DNA from: Amoebophrya sp. A120
Lineage: Eukaryota > Sar > Dinophyceae > Syndiniales > Amoebophryaceae
Assembly: GCA_905178155.1 (NCBI GenBank)
Contig: CAJINV010000002.1
Coordinates: 10,272,146-10,336,145, forward strand
Direction: 5' to 3'
DNA: 64,000 nucleotides
Below, one piece after another: positions 37,381 through 49,453 of this stretch. Made by a program: the position numbers and the translations under genes. The notes beneath the pieces are model-generated. The model worked only from the letters and a program-made list of their open reading frames with translations. It made no database searches and had not been told where the DNA came from. The first letter of the stretch is position 1. Each line of letters begins with the position of its first letter.

Positions 37381-40144
37381 TCATTGAAACAAAGTGAGCA
37401 TCTTTCTTTTTTCCTCGGACATTTGTTTCAGAGGGAGACAACAGAAGTCTTCCATCCTAAACCGAAAAACATTGTGGGGATAAAAATACGACTGATCTTC
37501 TCTTTTATCATTCACCGCGTTTTTCTCGCTCGCCAAAGACATATCTGCGGTTGCGGTGCAAGAAGTACCACTACCTGTGGCCGCACCAGTCCCCGCAGCA
37601 GCATTTGTTACCTCGGGTTTTTGTTTTTCCACAACTTTCGTGTACTCCCCCACTTCGGGCCTCTCCACGGTTTTGTAAAAGCCATTAATCGCCATCTCCG
37701 GAATACTCTTCTCCTTGCACCGCGCCCGCACGACGTTAAAGTGGACCGCGTACTCTCTCGGAACATCGAAATGAATGACGGAGCAAGTTACGGTGACGAA
37801 GTTACTAGTGCTCTTCTGCTCGTCCCCTTCTTGCTTGGACCGGAATGACGCGATCAGGTCGTAATAGTCTTTTCTGGTTTTCACATCCCGGTTGGTGTTG
37901 TCCACCAAGCAGTTTTTCTTCTCTTCAAACAACCCCTTCTTGCTATCAAAAGGAAAAATGCCCCCTCCCCATATCGAAACGAAGTTTCTGATGCTGGATT
38001 TTCGTACACAGATCGGATGCGTCTTGCAGTAGAGGACTGGAGGCATATGCCAAGCCGGAGCCGAGGGGTTTTGACGTAGGCGCCTAACATGACAAATGTC
38101 TATGCTGTAAGCCGAGCAGCATCACAGACCGCCTGTATAATGTGGCGGACTCTCTGGGCTTGCCCTCTTGCAAGACAGACAGGATTCGTGGTCACAAACC
38201 TGCATCGCAAATTTTGAGAGGGATGCGCTTTCAATATGGGGACGGGGGATTTTTCCTTACAATACTTGCACCGCGCCACACACGCGTCGCGCGACTTTAG
38301 CGTCTCCTGGTTCACGTAGATCCACGCCTTGCTGTCCGGGTTGCTCTCCTGGTCGAAAAAGAGCTGCTCAGCCAGCGTGGATTTCCCGGACCCGGGGGAA
38401 CCGACCAGGAGAACCAGGTGGAGGTTTGTACTAGAAGTGTTTCTGCTGTCATCGTTGCTGTTGTTCACCCCTACTTGTTCTTCAGAAGTGGCTGCACGAG
38501 CAGGACGGCCCAAAATCTGCTCTGTCACTTGCTTTCGAAACGAGCCTGCTTTTGTTCTCGTCGTGTTTTGCTCGTTTTGCTCAACTTCTCCTTGATGCGG
38601 GTCGTGTTCCGGCGATTCTCCCTGCTCCTGCTCTCGACTGCTCGCGTTTTTGAGCTGCGTCACCGATGGCACGAAGAATTTCCGCGGATCGAACCCCCCG
38701 AAGGAGTAGAACTTCTCGTCCTTTTCCTGCAGAAACCACTTCTCCGGGCTGTAGAACGTCCAACCCAGGTTCAGCGCAAACTTGTAGTCGGAACTGGAAA
38801 AGTCCTTCTTCGCAATTCCGGCCCGCTCCGGCCGGCCCGCGGCGTCGCCGACGTAGAAGGAAGTGCGCGTGTCAATCTCGAAGTTTGGATTTCTTTTCTT
38901 CATCTCTTGCACCACAAACTCGTACCCACCGGTGCCCGGCTTCCGGCAGTAGTTCTCCCCCAGTGCGGCGATGATGACGACTCGGTCCCTCGTTTTCTCG
39001 TCCAATTTCGACAAAATTTGCTCGCATTTCCACTTCCAGTCGTTCAACCTTAGTTCCTGCTGTTTCCGGTTGTTTTTGTGCAGCGAAAGCCCGTTTTGAT
39101 TTGTGAAAATCCAGATTTGAGTTGTAAAAGTAGATGAACTCGTGTTGGGTGGATTCGAATCTGATTTTACTTCGCAAACCAGCTCATTCAACCGCTTCAC
39201 CACCATATTATTCGGATATAACCACTGCCAGTCGTGCTTATCCTTGGGAAAAACCTTGTATAAGCTGCTCAGGTGTTACAATCTCAAACGTTACAATAGA
39301 ATCTGGAATTTGTGTTGCAAGAAGCGCATTATCTAGCTTACTCCCATAGGATTGCGCATGACAAGTTCTGGAGTCCCAATCCGCACTACAATCTGGCGAA
39401 ATTTGTATTGCAGAAAGTGGAATGCTGTCCGAGTCTGTCATGCTCATCATGCAATACAAAACCCAGACTCTATTGTAACATTTGAGATTGTAACGTTTGA
39501 GCGGGTCATACCTTGCCGGATGAAGTTTTGATCAAAGTGTTGTCCAGGTCGAAGGCGGCCACTCGAAGGCGGTTCTTATTTTGCTTGTTTACATTTGCCT
39601 CCACTGGTTGCCCGTATGCAACGACTGGGTCGTTGATGTTTTCAGGCAAGTGTTCTAGCGTTTTCGCCCCAAAGTAAATGTGCAGAGAATCGTGGTAAAA
39701 CGACTTCCACAACTGCGGTGACGGATTGGTCGAGGACGCAGACGTGGCTTTTCCCGCGATTATGTTGTTGCCCCCGCCAATAGTTCCCGGCATCCCGAAG
39801 ATACGGACAGGCTTTTTCGTGGGTGGGTGGGGGCCGCCAACGGCGGTATGTTGAGTCGTGCCATTTGTTCCGGGAGCATTTTGTTCCGCAGCTGGTCGCT
39901 TCAAGGAAGATGTCGAGCTGGCAGAAGCGCCTGCAACTGCTTCCTGTGGATCCTGTTGCGGCGGAACTGCTGCTTCCTTCGATGGCATGCCTTCTTTATT
40001 TTCGGTCACCCTTTCTTGATGCATCTGCCGGTAGGGTGGAATAAATGATGTATCCTTACTGATCAAGTTGAATGAGTCGTGATGTAGATGTTTACAACTA
40101 TTACGAACATAAAAAAGCGCACAAAGACAAGAAAGGACTGGCAA
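37381..40144 (-). CDS. PNKP: Polynucleotide kinase 3'-phosphatase (PNKP)
   Basis: Exons 40144-39511, 39253-38265 and 37938-37381, both junctions being introners, join exactly to 726 residues. PNKP repairs DNA ends by removing 3' phosphate and adding 5' phosphate. The phosphatase (HAD) domain has FDLDNTLIKTSSGK (DxDxT, about residue 197), IWIFTNQNG and FYVGDAAGRPERAG. The kinase domain has the Walker A motif GSPGSGKST at about 498, then KAWIYVNQETLKSRDACV and the VDNTNRD motif. I see no FHA domain; the first 180 residues are low complexity. A Thr/Ala/Gly-rich insert interrupts the C-terminal part of the kinase, which then ends with FRFRMEDFCCLPLKQ. The first ATG of the frame is used, though an internal Met (MHQERVTENKEG) is as plausible. 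Confidence 0.93.
37944..38264 (-). mobile_element. Introner, family III, in PNKP kinase domain (321 bp)
   Basis: Direct repeat CTTGC at 37939-37943 and 38265-38269. The arms are TATCAAAAGG, then CCCCTCCCCATATCGAAACG, with an inverse ending TTACAATA. Removal restores A-R-C-K-K-G-L-F in frame, between the Walker A region and VDNTNRD. A GT-AG cut adding one codon is also possible. Homologous along its length to 3303-3623, in the same orientation. Confidence 0.9.
39259..39510 (-). mobile_element. Introner, family IV, in PNKP phosphatase motif (252 bp)
   Basis: Direct repeat CCTTG at 39254-39258 and 39511-39515. The arms include GTTACAATCTCAAACGTTAC, then AATAGAATCTGG, and their inverse. It splits the codons right after the HAD motif I (T-S-S-G-K then V-F-P). 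Because the target copy ends in AGG on the coding strand, excision is compatible with a canonical GT-AG intron. Confidence 0.9.
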
Positions 40145-40665
40145 TGTCTGATGGATAAATGATCACCACGAAGACATACTCCCGCCAAATGATGAAGTAA
40201 ATCCAGTGAAGATCATAAATTGAAAATTGCCTGACAAAACCAAACCTGAGCCTCATGAAACAGTGTAAGATCAACGAAGGTGGTGTTCAGAGAAGGAGAA
40301 GCAAGGCCATCTCAAAAAAAAGTCGGATCGCGAATTTCCAGAACGCCCTCAGAAGATTATCATTCTGTCCGCAGGTTTTTCAAGGTCCCTGCTCAGAAAA
40401 GTGCACCGTGTCCACCTTCAGACAGTTTGAGAAGTTTGATGTGCTGGTACAGATACAACTGTGTGTCGCACGATGGATGAAAAAGACTTTCGTTTTTGTG
40501 GTGGTCGCTCTGAATCAATGACAGGTCGTGGTCGGTTCATTCTAAAGTTAACATCAATTTTTTGTGCTGCACGGCGATGCAGGGAGGCGGCGCAGGTAGT
40601 CGAAGATGCGGCGAAAATCAAAATGAAACCTATCAAGAACAGGTGATAAAAGTAAACGAATCGCT
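40145..40665. other. Spacer, no supported gene
   Basis: Short open frames on both strands with no domain or splice support. Confidence 0.4.
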
Positions 40666-41719
40666 TCATCTAAAGTTCGTTAACCCGAAAGTTCCGCCCC
40701 AGCTCCCGTTCATTGCGCGATTGTCGTTGACGCCGCCACTCCCCGAGACGCGGCCGGCGGCCACACCGATTAGATTCGCATACTTTATCTCACCTGAAGC
40801 GTCTTCCCACTGCCAGCGCAGGTTCTCGTGTTCCGTAAAATACTTTATTGGGATGCCCCGCTTCTGGATCTTGGTGGATACTGAGGCTGTGCTTGTTTTC
40901 GTCGTAGTACAATTCTGCGACAAGCCTTTCGACCCGGCCCCAGGCTGTTGAAGATCATTGCTGGAGACAGGATCTTTAATTTTTGAGCTAGAGGATGACT
41001 GTTCTACTCCGACAGGACCGCCATCGCTGTTCGATACTCCCTCCATCATGCCGCTGCTATCGAGCAACGGATCGACGGCCGGGCTTTCTTCTGCGGTGGC
41101 GTCAGCCGTGCTTTGCAACGACATGGTGCTTTTCATCAAGTCTCGATTTGCGCTCTTCAAGTTTTTGTTACTCTCCTCCGGCGGCGTCGGGGGTGCGGCG
41201 GTCGATTTCGTCTCCAGCCCGGCGTGCGTCAGCGGGTTTGTTTTCGAAATTTCGTTGATCGTAGCGGCACTCACCACGTTGTTGGTGGGCAACGTTATTG
41301 TGTTCAGTGGCGCAAGCGTCACTTTGTTCGATTTGCTATTTTTCAGCTGCGCGGCGTTTTCCTCAAGCATTTCGACGAAAGCGGGCGACCAGGTCGGTTT
41401 CGGCTCGACGAATTCGCCCGGGGCGATCGACTCCGTATTGTCGAGGGGGACTTTCTTCAGGTATGGAAGCAGAAAACACGTGTGCGCGTCACTACGAATC
41501 ATCTCGTCGGCAAGTTTCCTGTTTTGATGTGGGGGGATGGAGCATCATGTGATAAGCACAGAGGATCTTCAGATTTGTATTTTCATCTGCTGGATCAGGA
41601 TTTCTTCTGCTGCAACTTTTGCTCCTTCACGAAAGGGCCACTTACTGAAAGAGGTCCTGGAGGCGACAAATCGGTATTGCATGCGAATCAAAGGTGCGGA
41701 ACCACTTGTCCTCGGGCAT
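40666..41719 (-). CDS. Unknown 308-residue protein
   Basis: Exons 41719-41646 and 41518-40666 with a 127-nt GT-AG intron (GTAAGTGG to AAAACAG). The protein starts MPEDKWFRTFDSHAIPICR, continues LFQKLADEMIRSDAHTCFLL and has a Pro-rich segment (EPKPTWSPAFVEMLEE). The middle is Ser/Thr-rich. The last 60 residues look ordered (IPIKYFTEHENLRWQWEDA, then Asn/Gly-rich to the end). The stop of the upstream frame lies only a few nucleotides before this ATG. The two may be one gene with an unrecognised junction, since the frame here is also open a little upstream of the ATG. No family is recognised. Confidence 0.55.
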
Positions 41720-41723
41720 CGTA

Positions 41724-42729
41724 TCAAGTTGTAAGTAGCCTACTTTGTTCTTTTCGTTTGATCATTTCATTGAGGAACCAATAAGACGTATAATACCGGA
41801 ACTTCCTTTCCCGGATCGCGGTCCTCCTGCCCTGGGCGTCGGGCGACAGCTTGGGGTCGTCAAGCTCGAAAAGGTATCCTGGGTAAAAACGTACCCACAC
41901 CAGAGTTGTAATGCAGGTTTGCAATGACAGGACCATTTGTAATGCGCATCCGCATGAGAGCCATTTCCAATCGTGTTTTGAAATTTGTAATGCTGTAAAC
42001 AGGATGAGTAGATGGATTTCTGACGCAGGTGGCCTTGCGAACCTGCACTACACTGCAGAGTGCAACTTGTCATGCGTGACTCACAAAAATCCTATGTTTG
42101 TGCTGCAAAATCCCCATCCTGACTCTGGTGTGGGTACGTTTTTACCGAGGATAAAAGGTCAATTTGAGACATCTCGTCCCGCTGCAAGAACGAGGAGAAA
42201 TCGGAGCCCATACTGACGTATGAATTGCAAAAATGTCTGGGTCTAGAAGATTCCAAACTTGTAATGCTGTCTCTGGATTCTAAAAAAATGTGTATTGCAT
42301 GACCAGCAAGAGCACTCCACTTAGTGCTACGCGAAGAGGGCATTTCTCATGCGGTAGAGGCATCGCAAACTCCTCTAAAAATATGTGATGCTAGGGCATG
42401 CATCACAGACATCATGGGCCATACAAAATATGCATGACAAACCTCCACTAGGGCCGTGCATACAAAATAAACATGTCGATCGATTGTGCCACTAGGGCCT
42501 TGTGTTCCGGCTATTCCGGATCGCAATCGATGGAGGGCGGGACCTGCACCGGCGACAGGCGCTACCCAACCAACCAACCAACCAAACCTGGCAATCTTCC
42601 AGACCCAGACACTTTTACATTTGATATGACGTCTTTGTCCGAAGGATCCGCAGCACCGCCCGCGCACCACTTCGCGCAGGATCGGGACGTTTGGTTCTGA
42701 AAGGCAAAATGCTCGCGATCCGGGACCAT
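41724..42729 (-). CDS. Unknown small protein split by two introners
   Basis: Exons 42729-42627, 42213-42154 and 41869-41724 join to 102 residues after removal of two introners that leave only a 60-nt exon between them. The sequence contains SRSCAKWCAGGAADPSDKD, SSFLQRDEMSQIDLFELDDP and a basic C-terminus (RRTAIRERKFRYYTSYWF). The open frame continues slightly 5' of the chosen ATG (an AG acceptor is possible at about 42740), so the start is uncertain. It may be the 5' part of the gene at 40666-41719. Confidence 0.5.
41875..42153 (-). mobile_element. Introner, family II (279 bp)
   Basis: Direct repeat AAAGG at 41870-41874 and 42154-42158. The arms are TATCCTGGGTAAAAACG, then CCCACACCAGAGT, and the inverse. 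Removal restores I-D-L-F-E-L in frame; no in-frame GT-AG pair was found. Homologous to 21146-21427. Confidence 0.9.
42219..42626 (-). mobile_element. Introner, family I, enlarged form (408 bp)
   Basis: Direct repeat TGACG at 42214-42218 and 42627-42631. The arms are TATGAATTGCAAAAATG-TCTGGGTCTAGA and an inverse ending TACATTTGATA. It is about 150 bp longer than other family members. The extra part near 42450-42590 includes an internal duplication (ACTAGGGCC twice) and a CCAA microsatellite. Removal restores D-V-S-M-G-S in frame. Confidence 0.9.
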
Positions 42730-45176
42730 CCACTTTTTTTTCGTTGCTTACTGCAGAAAGGACAAAGAACGAGCAATCTATCTAGATGTAGTTGCCGATG
42801 GTTACTACCAAGCTGTACTTATCCGAAGGATCAAAAATGCACGGCTCCGGTATTTTGGCGAGCGGCCTTCTTTTTTGCTTTTCTAACTTCTACCGAAAAG
42901 AATATGAAAAAAATGTCGCTTGCCTTTCTAACGAACTGAAAATTTCATTTTGCACATAACATTGTTGTAGTCACTATGAAAAGTAAGTTCTTGTCAACTA
43001 GCAGCGATGCTGAAAAGCTTCCTCCGTGCGCGCACGCCGCTTGTTCTCACAGACAGGCTCTTGAAAAGGATCTGTTTCTGTTTGGCGAGTTGAGAAGCGC
43101 AAGAACTATAAACGCCACAATGACTAAGTCTTTAGATCCTTGTTGGTTGTCCGTGACAATGCCGGGGAACTTCGTCCTCCGCACGAACAAAACTCGTCCT
43201 CCGCGCACGATGGTTCCTGGAGGCGACGCCTTCAAAAGTAGGACCACTTTCGCCTACGAGTCCTTTCGTCACAGGTAGTAGTATATTATTTTTCGATGCT
43301 GCAGTGGCTGAGAGTTTAGGTTTAGGTGTTTTTTCTGAAATAGGTAAAAATTTTCAAATACAGAAGTACAATCGATATAATTGGAGTTTTGTCTCTGTTT
43401 AACAAATTGTGCCGTCAATACTTTTTTAAAACTTTGCTTTTTTGTCAGATTGTGATTCAAGAGAGCTTTTTTTTCTTGTGCTTCCGTAGCCGAAATTCTT
43501 GTTTCTGCCTTTTATTGCAGCACAAACAAAAATCTGTTGAGCTACTTCGTTGTAATTCCGAATATCAGTTGTAACATACGTAAGAAAACGACGGCAGCAG
43601 CCTTCCGGTTCCGCCATGCAAAAGCACTACCACCGCCCTACACTCTAGTGTTTGACTATACAAAAGTTTTATCTGTAACAATCAACAATCGGTAAACCTA
43701 TCTGATAGAATTAAACTGAATAGAATCTCAAACTTCAAACAATGCCAGCCTTCCGGCATTACTGATTTTTGATGATAAATCTTCTTACTCGAATAAGATG
43801 TTCCTAAGTTTTTTTTCTGAGACCAACAAAATTCGGCCGCACTTCCTTCTAAAGTGCGACTCAGCACCCCGTTGCTGGGCAACTAGATAAGATCTATGAA
43901 TTGGTTCCACCACATCGTGCTCCAGAAGGGAAGCAGAGTAGGTGCCGCTTGAAATTATTGCATACGCTCCGCTGCGAAAAGCTTGGTGATTCCGGCCCCC
44001 GAGCCAAATCAACATCAGTATAAAGTATCACGCAGGAGTACTTCCTTATTGTCTTCAAACGAAAACGCGTCGTCGACCTCGCTGCGCTACTATTGACCTC
44101 CCGTCGTAAATCAATAAATCAGTAGCTCGAAACTACTCAATTTTCGTGCTAGGCACAAGGGTAACAATACTAGAGCTTATTATATCTTTTTTTGCTCGCC
44201 ACAGATTCAGTTCAGAATGCAAATATTATTACCGCCGGGTGCGAGATAATTATCAGCATCTTGGATGATAAAAAACGCACAACGAATGCTACAGGAAAGA
44301 ATAAACCGCCTCCGCCTCCTTGCGGTCGTTGATACATAAGATCTAGGAAGAAAAATGTTCATCGCAATCGAAGCGAGGTGAAGATAGCACCCTCGAATCA
44401 TACTGCTTTGAGTCTGTCTCTGTTTTTTGCAAACTTGGTGATCGTCCCAATCGGGTCTACTTGCTGCCATAAGAATCTGTAATTACACCAGGTCTGGCAC
44501 CTTCCTAAAACCACTACCGTCCATCTTCGCTGTAGCACGGGCGACCAGACCCGATAATTCCAAAGTCAGTTCAGAATTTGTGACGCTATTGTCCTTTCTC
44601 CAGGCGTTCGGCGTTGTACCTCATCGTGGAGGATAAGGAAATGTCCATCGTGCCTGCTCTGACTATGAAGTATAATTTCACCTGTTCTAATTTTGCTGTT
44701 GTGACTCCGAAATATTTTGTTACATCGACTTCTTCACTTCTCATGTTCATCTTTGAATATCTGCGTACGTAGCTATGAGTAGAGGAAACTGTATCTTTAT
44801 CTCTGATCTGCCGTGTAGTAGTTGCGGTGTGGCTTTTAAGAAATATGTTGCCTTTATACCAAATACATTTTTCGTCCACGCCAATTCAAATACAGAGCTC
44901 AGTAGGAAACCATACTTGTACAAATTTCATGGTCGTGTGTAGAAGAAGTTCTTGTTGGCCAGCTTCCCAGAAACGTAGCACAGTCGCAGAACGACTATAC
45001 TGCGCCTCTGCGGACCTGTCCAATAGAGCCGGTGTCCGTAGAGGATTCAGGTTGTCGCAAGCAACTGCAAACTTCAGAGAGGTTGTCACTCCGCCGCTCT
45101 ACTAGAAGCCTCTTTTTGTTTACATCTTTTTTTTTCTTTCGTTTGATAACAAAGTAACATCTTCTACCATCATCCT
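42730..45176. other. 2.4-kb spacer without a resolved gene
   Basis: AT-rich with only short frames on both strands. No domains, no chainable exons and no introner arms were seen. Confidence 0.4.
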
Positions 45177-48100
45177 CTACTTCTTTGTTTGTCCGACATA
45201 CCAGGCACAGAAGACCGTGATCATCCAGCCGAGGATCATCAACAACCACGGGCTGCGCAGGGTAAGCTGCTGGTTAGCGATCACGAGAGAGCTGTTTTGC
45301 CAGCCGATCAGGACGTTTCCACTGTTCGAAGTACTAGAGGACGCGGCATCGGAGGTCGGTGCACCCGAGTCCCCGTTCCCACCGTTCGCTCCAGCCGCAC
45401 CGGAGGGAGCACCGGCAGTCTGTTGATTTGTACCATTTGCAAGTGAGTGAACAGTATTGGTAAAAACAAATTGAACAAACGCCCATGATTTCCATTATTT
45501 CTCTATGATTTATTGATGCAACAAGTTTCCAAGTGACGACCGGACATCGACACAAAAAGTAACTACTTACCCCAATGGCACACTGATCGTTGCCGGAAGA
45601 TGATGCGGCTTGGGCTCCCACCGCTCCAGCCACTTGCGCAGTGGTTCCGTTCCCGGTCACAAGCCCGCCCTTCGTTCCCGGGGCACCAACACTCCCGACC
45701 ATAGACATAGTGCGCACATCGACACTTCCCATCCCGCCACGCTGCAGCACCTGCGGACGGCCGCGCTCTTTTAGGGAGCACCCGCTCCGATACAGGTCCG
45801 GGGGGTGGGCCCAGCCACACTTGTCACCCTTTTCGCACTTTCCGATCTTCCAGAAGTAACACAGAGTTGTCGAGGTGTCCTTCTGCCCTGGCTTCCTGTG
45901 AGTATTCGCACCGCCCGCCATTGGGCACACGATGCCAGGAGTTCCATCGAAATTTGTCGCTTGGGCCGCAGCTCCATTAGTTCCGCTTCCGCCCGCCTGC
46001 TGTGCGGTAGACTGCTCTCCGGAGGAGGTGTTTTCCGGATCGTCCGGCTTCTTTGACGGGCTCCCGGTGACCGGGCCGCTTTTCGGCGTCGGGTTGCCCG
46101 AGTTCCCGCCCGCATCGGCACCCGCGTTAGCAGTGCCCGCAATCGCCGCTCCACCTGCGCTGTTGTCACCAGCAGGGGCTGTAACTGATCCTCCGGGAAC
46201 CGCCCCTTTTCCCTGGTTGTTCATCTTGTCGGTGAGATGGTGTCCACCTTTGTACATCTGCTGACTGTAGGAATTCTGGTACTGGCGGCCCCCCTTGCCG
46301 TAGCCGTAAGCGTTCTGGGCTCCGTACTGGTAGTTTCCGTACGAACCGTGATACCCGCCGTGGTACGAAGAGCCCCCGTACCCACCGTACGCGCCCTGCC
46401 CGTAGCCCGCGCTCGGAACGTTATACGACGAATAGTTCGGCGACGGATGCTGGGCACGCTGCCCGTGCGGCATCTGCTGATGTCCACTCGGCGCGTTTTG
46501 CGGCCGCATCTGCGGACTCGCGCCGGAAGTCGGATTCTGGCTTCCGCCGGTGTTTCCCCACTCGCCGCTCCCATTACGCGAGTTCGGCTCCGAGCCGATC
46601 GCGATGGGGATGTTGCGGTCGTTGATGTTGGGCCGGGCGTGGTAGCCCTCGGGGATCTGGTGCGCCCACTCGCAGTAGGTCCCCTTCACGCAGTTCCCAC
46701 GCCACCAAAAGCGGCACACCATGTTCATCGTGATCCCATTGCCTCGCTGGTGGAAGGACTGCTGCTGCGACGGATGCACCGGCGGCTTGCCGCGGTGCGG
46801 GTACGCCACCCCTCCTGGCGCACCAGCGCTGGCGGACTGCTGGGTGCTGGTGCGCGGCAGAGCTCCTTCCGGGGGCACGTGGGTGGAACTGTGGTGGTTC
46901 GATCGATTTTTGCAGAACAACAAAATCGAAGAGCAACAACGCGATCACGCAGGGCGAGTCTTCAAAACGAATACCTACACAACATTGCGAATAATTTCTT
47001 CAAAGTTTGTATCGCCCTCTACTGTACTACTACTAGTACTAGGAAGATATAAGTTTCGCAATTTCTTTACCCATCCGCAAGGTCCTCCAAGCTTCCCAAC
47101 GACCCCGCATTGGTTTCTTCCAGCATCGGCAAGGCCTCCATACACTGCAACTCCTCGAACTTCTGGGTAAAAACCGTGGGTTGATCCAGCGGACTTTCGT
47201 CCAGATTCCGCGAGGCCGGAGTCTGTACAGCGTTTGTTGTACTGGTCTAATAAAAATTTGTTCGAGAATTATAAGTACCCAACGGACAGCACGTTTTCAA
47301 ACAGTTCAACATCCTTCCATGGATCGACATTCAGCATCGTGTTCTTGCTCCAATTATTCCAAAGGAAACACAAAAAAAAACTAGATCATGTTACGTTAGT
47401 TTACCTGCTCACTGATGATCTTCATCCATGCCTCTTCCGGGGTTTCCGGGCTCGCCTCACCCTGCGGTTCCTCGAACCCGCAGATGGGCGACACCACGCT
47501 GGTGTCCTCCTGCTCGTGGCCCGTGCTCTTCCGCCCGTGGGCCGTGGTGTCCTCCGACTCCGCCAGAGACTTGTCCAAATTCAGAGCCTGCTGCAAACCC
47601 TCGATCCGTTTAGTAGCGTTGGTGCCCTCTCCTGCTGTCGTCGTGGTGCGCTCGCCGGTGCCCGGCGTCGTGGAGGTACCCTTCTTGTTGGACAGCTGCT
47701 TCTTTTTCTTGTTCGACTGCTCGATGACCATGGCCTCGGCCGGGGTGGGAAACTTGTTAGCGTAGGAGTTCACGCGGGCCGGCGGCGTTTTGGTCCCCGC
47801 CGCGGGTTCTTCGGTAGTCGCATCGTGGTCCCCTCCAGCCGCGGCGCGATAGTACTCAACGGCGTAGTCCTCGGGACTGTCGGCCCGGGGCAGCAGCTGC
47901 GGCAACGTCGTCGACCCGGCGGTTGTTGCGGGCACGGAGTAGCTCCCGTCCGTCGTAGATTTACTGAAGTCATCGTGGCTCTTCGAAGAAATGATACCGC
48001 CGGGGTAGGACGTCGGACTATGCGCAGCTGCTTCGTCGAGAGAAACGTGTTCTAAGTCCTTCTTCTTGCCGCTACCGCTGTAGTCGCCCCCACCGATCAC

Positions 48101-48253
48101 CGAGAGGACATCCGGGCTTGCTTGTTCTCCTGTCAGCGCGCCGTCCACTTTCTTCGGCGGCTCCGAAGTAGTGGTGTTGGATTCGCCAGAAGTGGTTCCG
48201 CCGGTAGCGAACTTCGTCCAGTCAAAATCCATGTTTTCTGTTGCGGTTTTCAT
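45177..48253 (-). CDS. CCCH zinc-finger protein with C-terminal membrane anchor
   Basis: Exons 48253-47405, 47222-47071, 46888-45571 and 45419-45177 join by three GT-AG introns (182, 182, 151 nt) to 853 residues. Two CX7CX5CX3H fingers, CRFWWRGNCVKGTYCEWAH at about 390 and CYFWKIGKCEKGDKCGWAH at about 675, indicate RNA binding. Between them lies a Tyr/Gly-rich, prion-like stretch (GYGGSSYHGGYHGSYGNYQY). The last exon ends with one hydrophobic helix (WLLMILGWMITVFCAWYV) followed by GQTKK and stop, the pattern of a tail-anchored protein. An RNA-binding protein held on a cytosolic membrane face is the inference. The frame before the ATG at 48253 stays open but offers no earlier ATG. Confidence 0.85.
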
Positions 48254-48367
48254 TTTTATAAAATCACAGTTTCTAGAGGACAAAAAATGAAGAGCGGCCA
48301 CAGCCGTGTGTAAGATGTTGAAACGGAGAGGAGCAAGAAACGTTCTACCACCTTTTCTTCTACACAG

Positions 48368-49453
48368 TCACAGCAGGGAAAAAACAAACCAAAACAGAAA
48401 GACAACAAGAAAAACACCACCTCCTCCGTTTTCCTGCGGGCCTGGGTAAAAGTCCTCGTACTGCTCGTGGTCGTAACCGGCGGCCGCCTGCATGTAGTAG
48501 TCCTGCATGTTGGCATATGGCGAGCAAAAAGTGTTTCACTGTAAGGATTTTGGCAGGTTTGCATCACAAGTTCCTTACACATGACAAAGAAAACTTGCCA
48601 TGCGAGATCCCTAAGGGAAAACAGAGCTAACAACTCAATGTCTTGCATGTGTAGCAAGACAAATGCGTCTTTGTTCCATTCTATGCATCACAAGTTTCCA
48701 GTGAAACAGTTTTTTCTCACGATATGGCAGCCGCGGCCCCCGCCGCACCGTACATGTCGGTCGCGTCTGCGCTGTATCAAGTGCAAAAGTGTCTGGGTCT
48801 GGAAGGATGCGAGGTTTGTCATGCGTGTCTGCCATGACTGAAGAGTTTGTGATGCGTGTCCAAGAAGAGACCCTCTTGCTTGTCATGCAAAACGCAGTTT
48901 CTCATGCGGAAAGCGCAACACTAAGCAGCGAAAATGTTTCTCATGCTTGGCTGTGCATTACAGAGAGTTCACTATTAACAACTCAGCATTACAAGTTTCC
49001 AGACCCAGACATATTTGCATTTGATACGCTGTTAAAATTTCCCATATTCGCCATCGCCGCCGCCATATTGGCCATCATGAAGTTCGTCGCCGGATCCGCT
49101 GCGCCCCCGCCCGGCGCCGCTCCCTGCGCCGCGGCGGCGTACATGCTGGCCAGCGCATTCGGGTCCATGGCAGCAGCAGCAGGATTTTGCTGTTGGTGCT
49201 GTTGCGCCGCCGGGTCAAAATAGGAAGGGTGCTGCAGCCAGGAGGAGTGCTGTTGCTGCTGCTGCGCATCGTGGTACCACTGCGCATTCTGGTCCTGCGC
49301 TGCGTAAAACATACCCATTTGCTGTTGAAAACTGTTGCCCTGTTGTTCCTGCTGTGTCTCACCCTTCTGCTGGCCCTGGTGTTCCATCATCTTCTCCTTC
49401 TGGTGCTGACGCTGTTCTTCGGCAGCCGCCGCCGCTGCCATGCCTGTTTGCAT
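48368..49453 (-). CDS. Gln/Ala-rich protein split by two introners
   Basis: Exons 49453-49027, 48769-48725 and 48510-48368 join to 204 residues. The N-terminus is Ala- and Gln-rich with Met, then a QQ-rich segment with aromatic residues (QWYHDAQQQQQHSSWLQHP), an Asn/Met/Ala stretch and an acidic Tyr segment (YDHEQYEDFYPGPQE). The last 20 residues are strongly hydrophobic (VFLVVFLFWFVFSLL), again a possible tail anchor, although this end could be read-through into non-coding DNA. A potential acceptor (AAACAG) precedes a second ATG, so an upstream exon may exist. Composition suggests an RNP-granule type protein; no domain is recognised. Confidence 0.55.
48516..48724 (-). mobile_element. Introner, family V (209 bp)
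   Basis: Direct repeat TGGCA at 48511-48515 and 48725-48729. The arms are TATGGCGAGCAAAAAGTG then TTTCACTG, and the inverse CAGTGAAACAG to CTCACGATA. Removal restores A-A-A-A-N-M-Q-D in frame. No GT-AG pair fits. Shortest element in the window. Confidence 0.85.
48775..49026 (-). mobile_element. Introner, family I (252 bp)
   Basis: Direct repeat CGCTG at 48770-48774 and 49027-49031. The arms are TATCAAGTGCAAAAGTG-TCTGGGTCTGG and the inverse ending GCATTTGATA. Removal restores F-N-S-A-D-A-T in frame. The two nearest GT-AG registers shift the frame. Confidence 0.9.
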
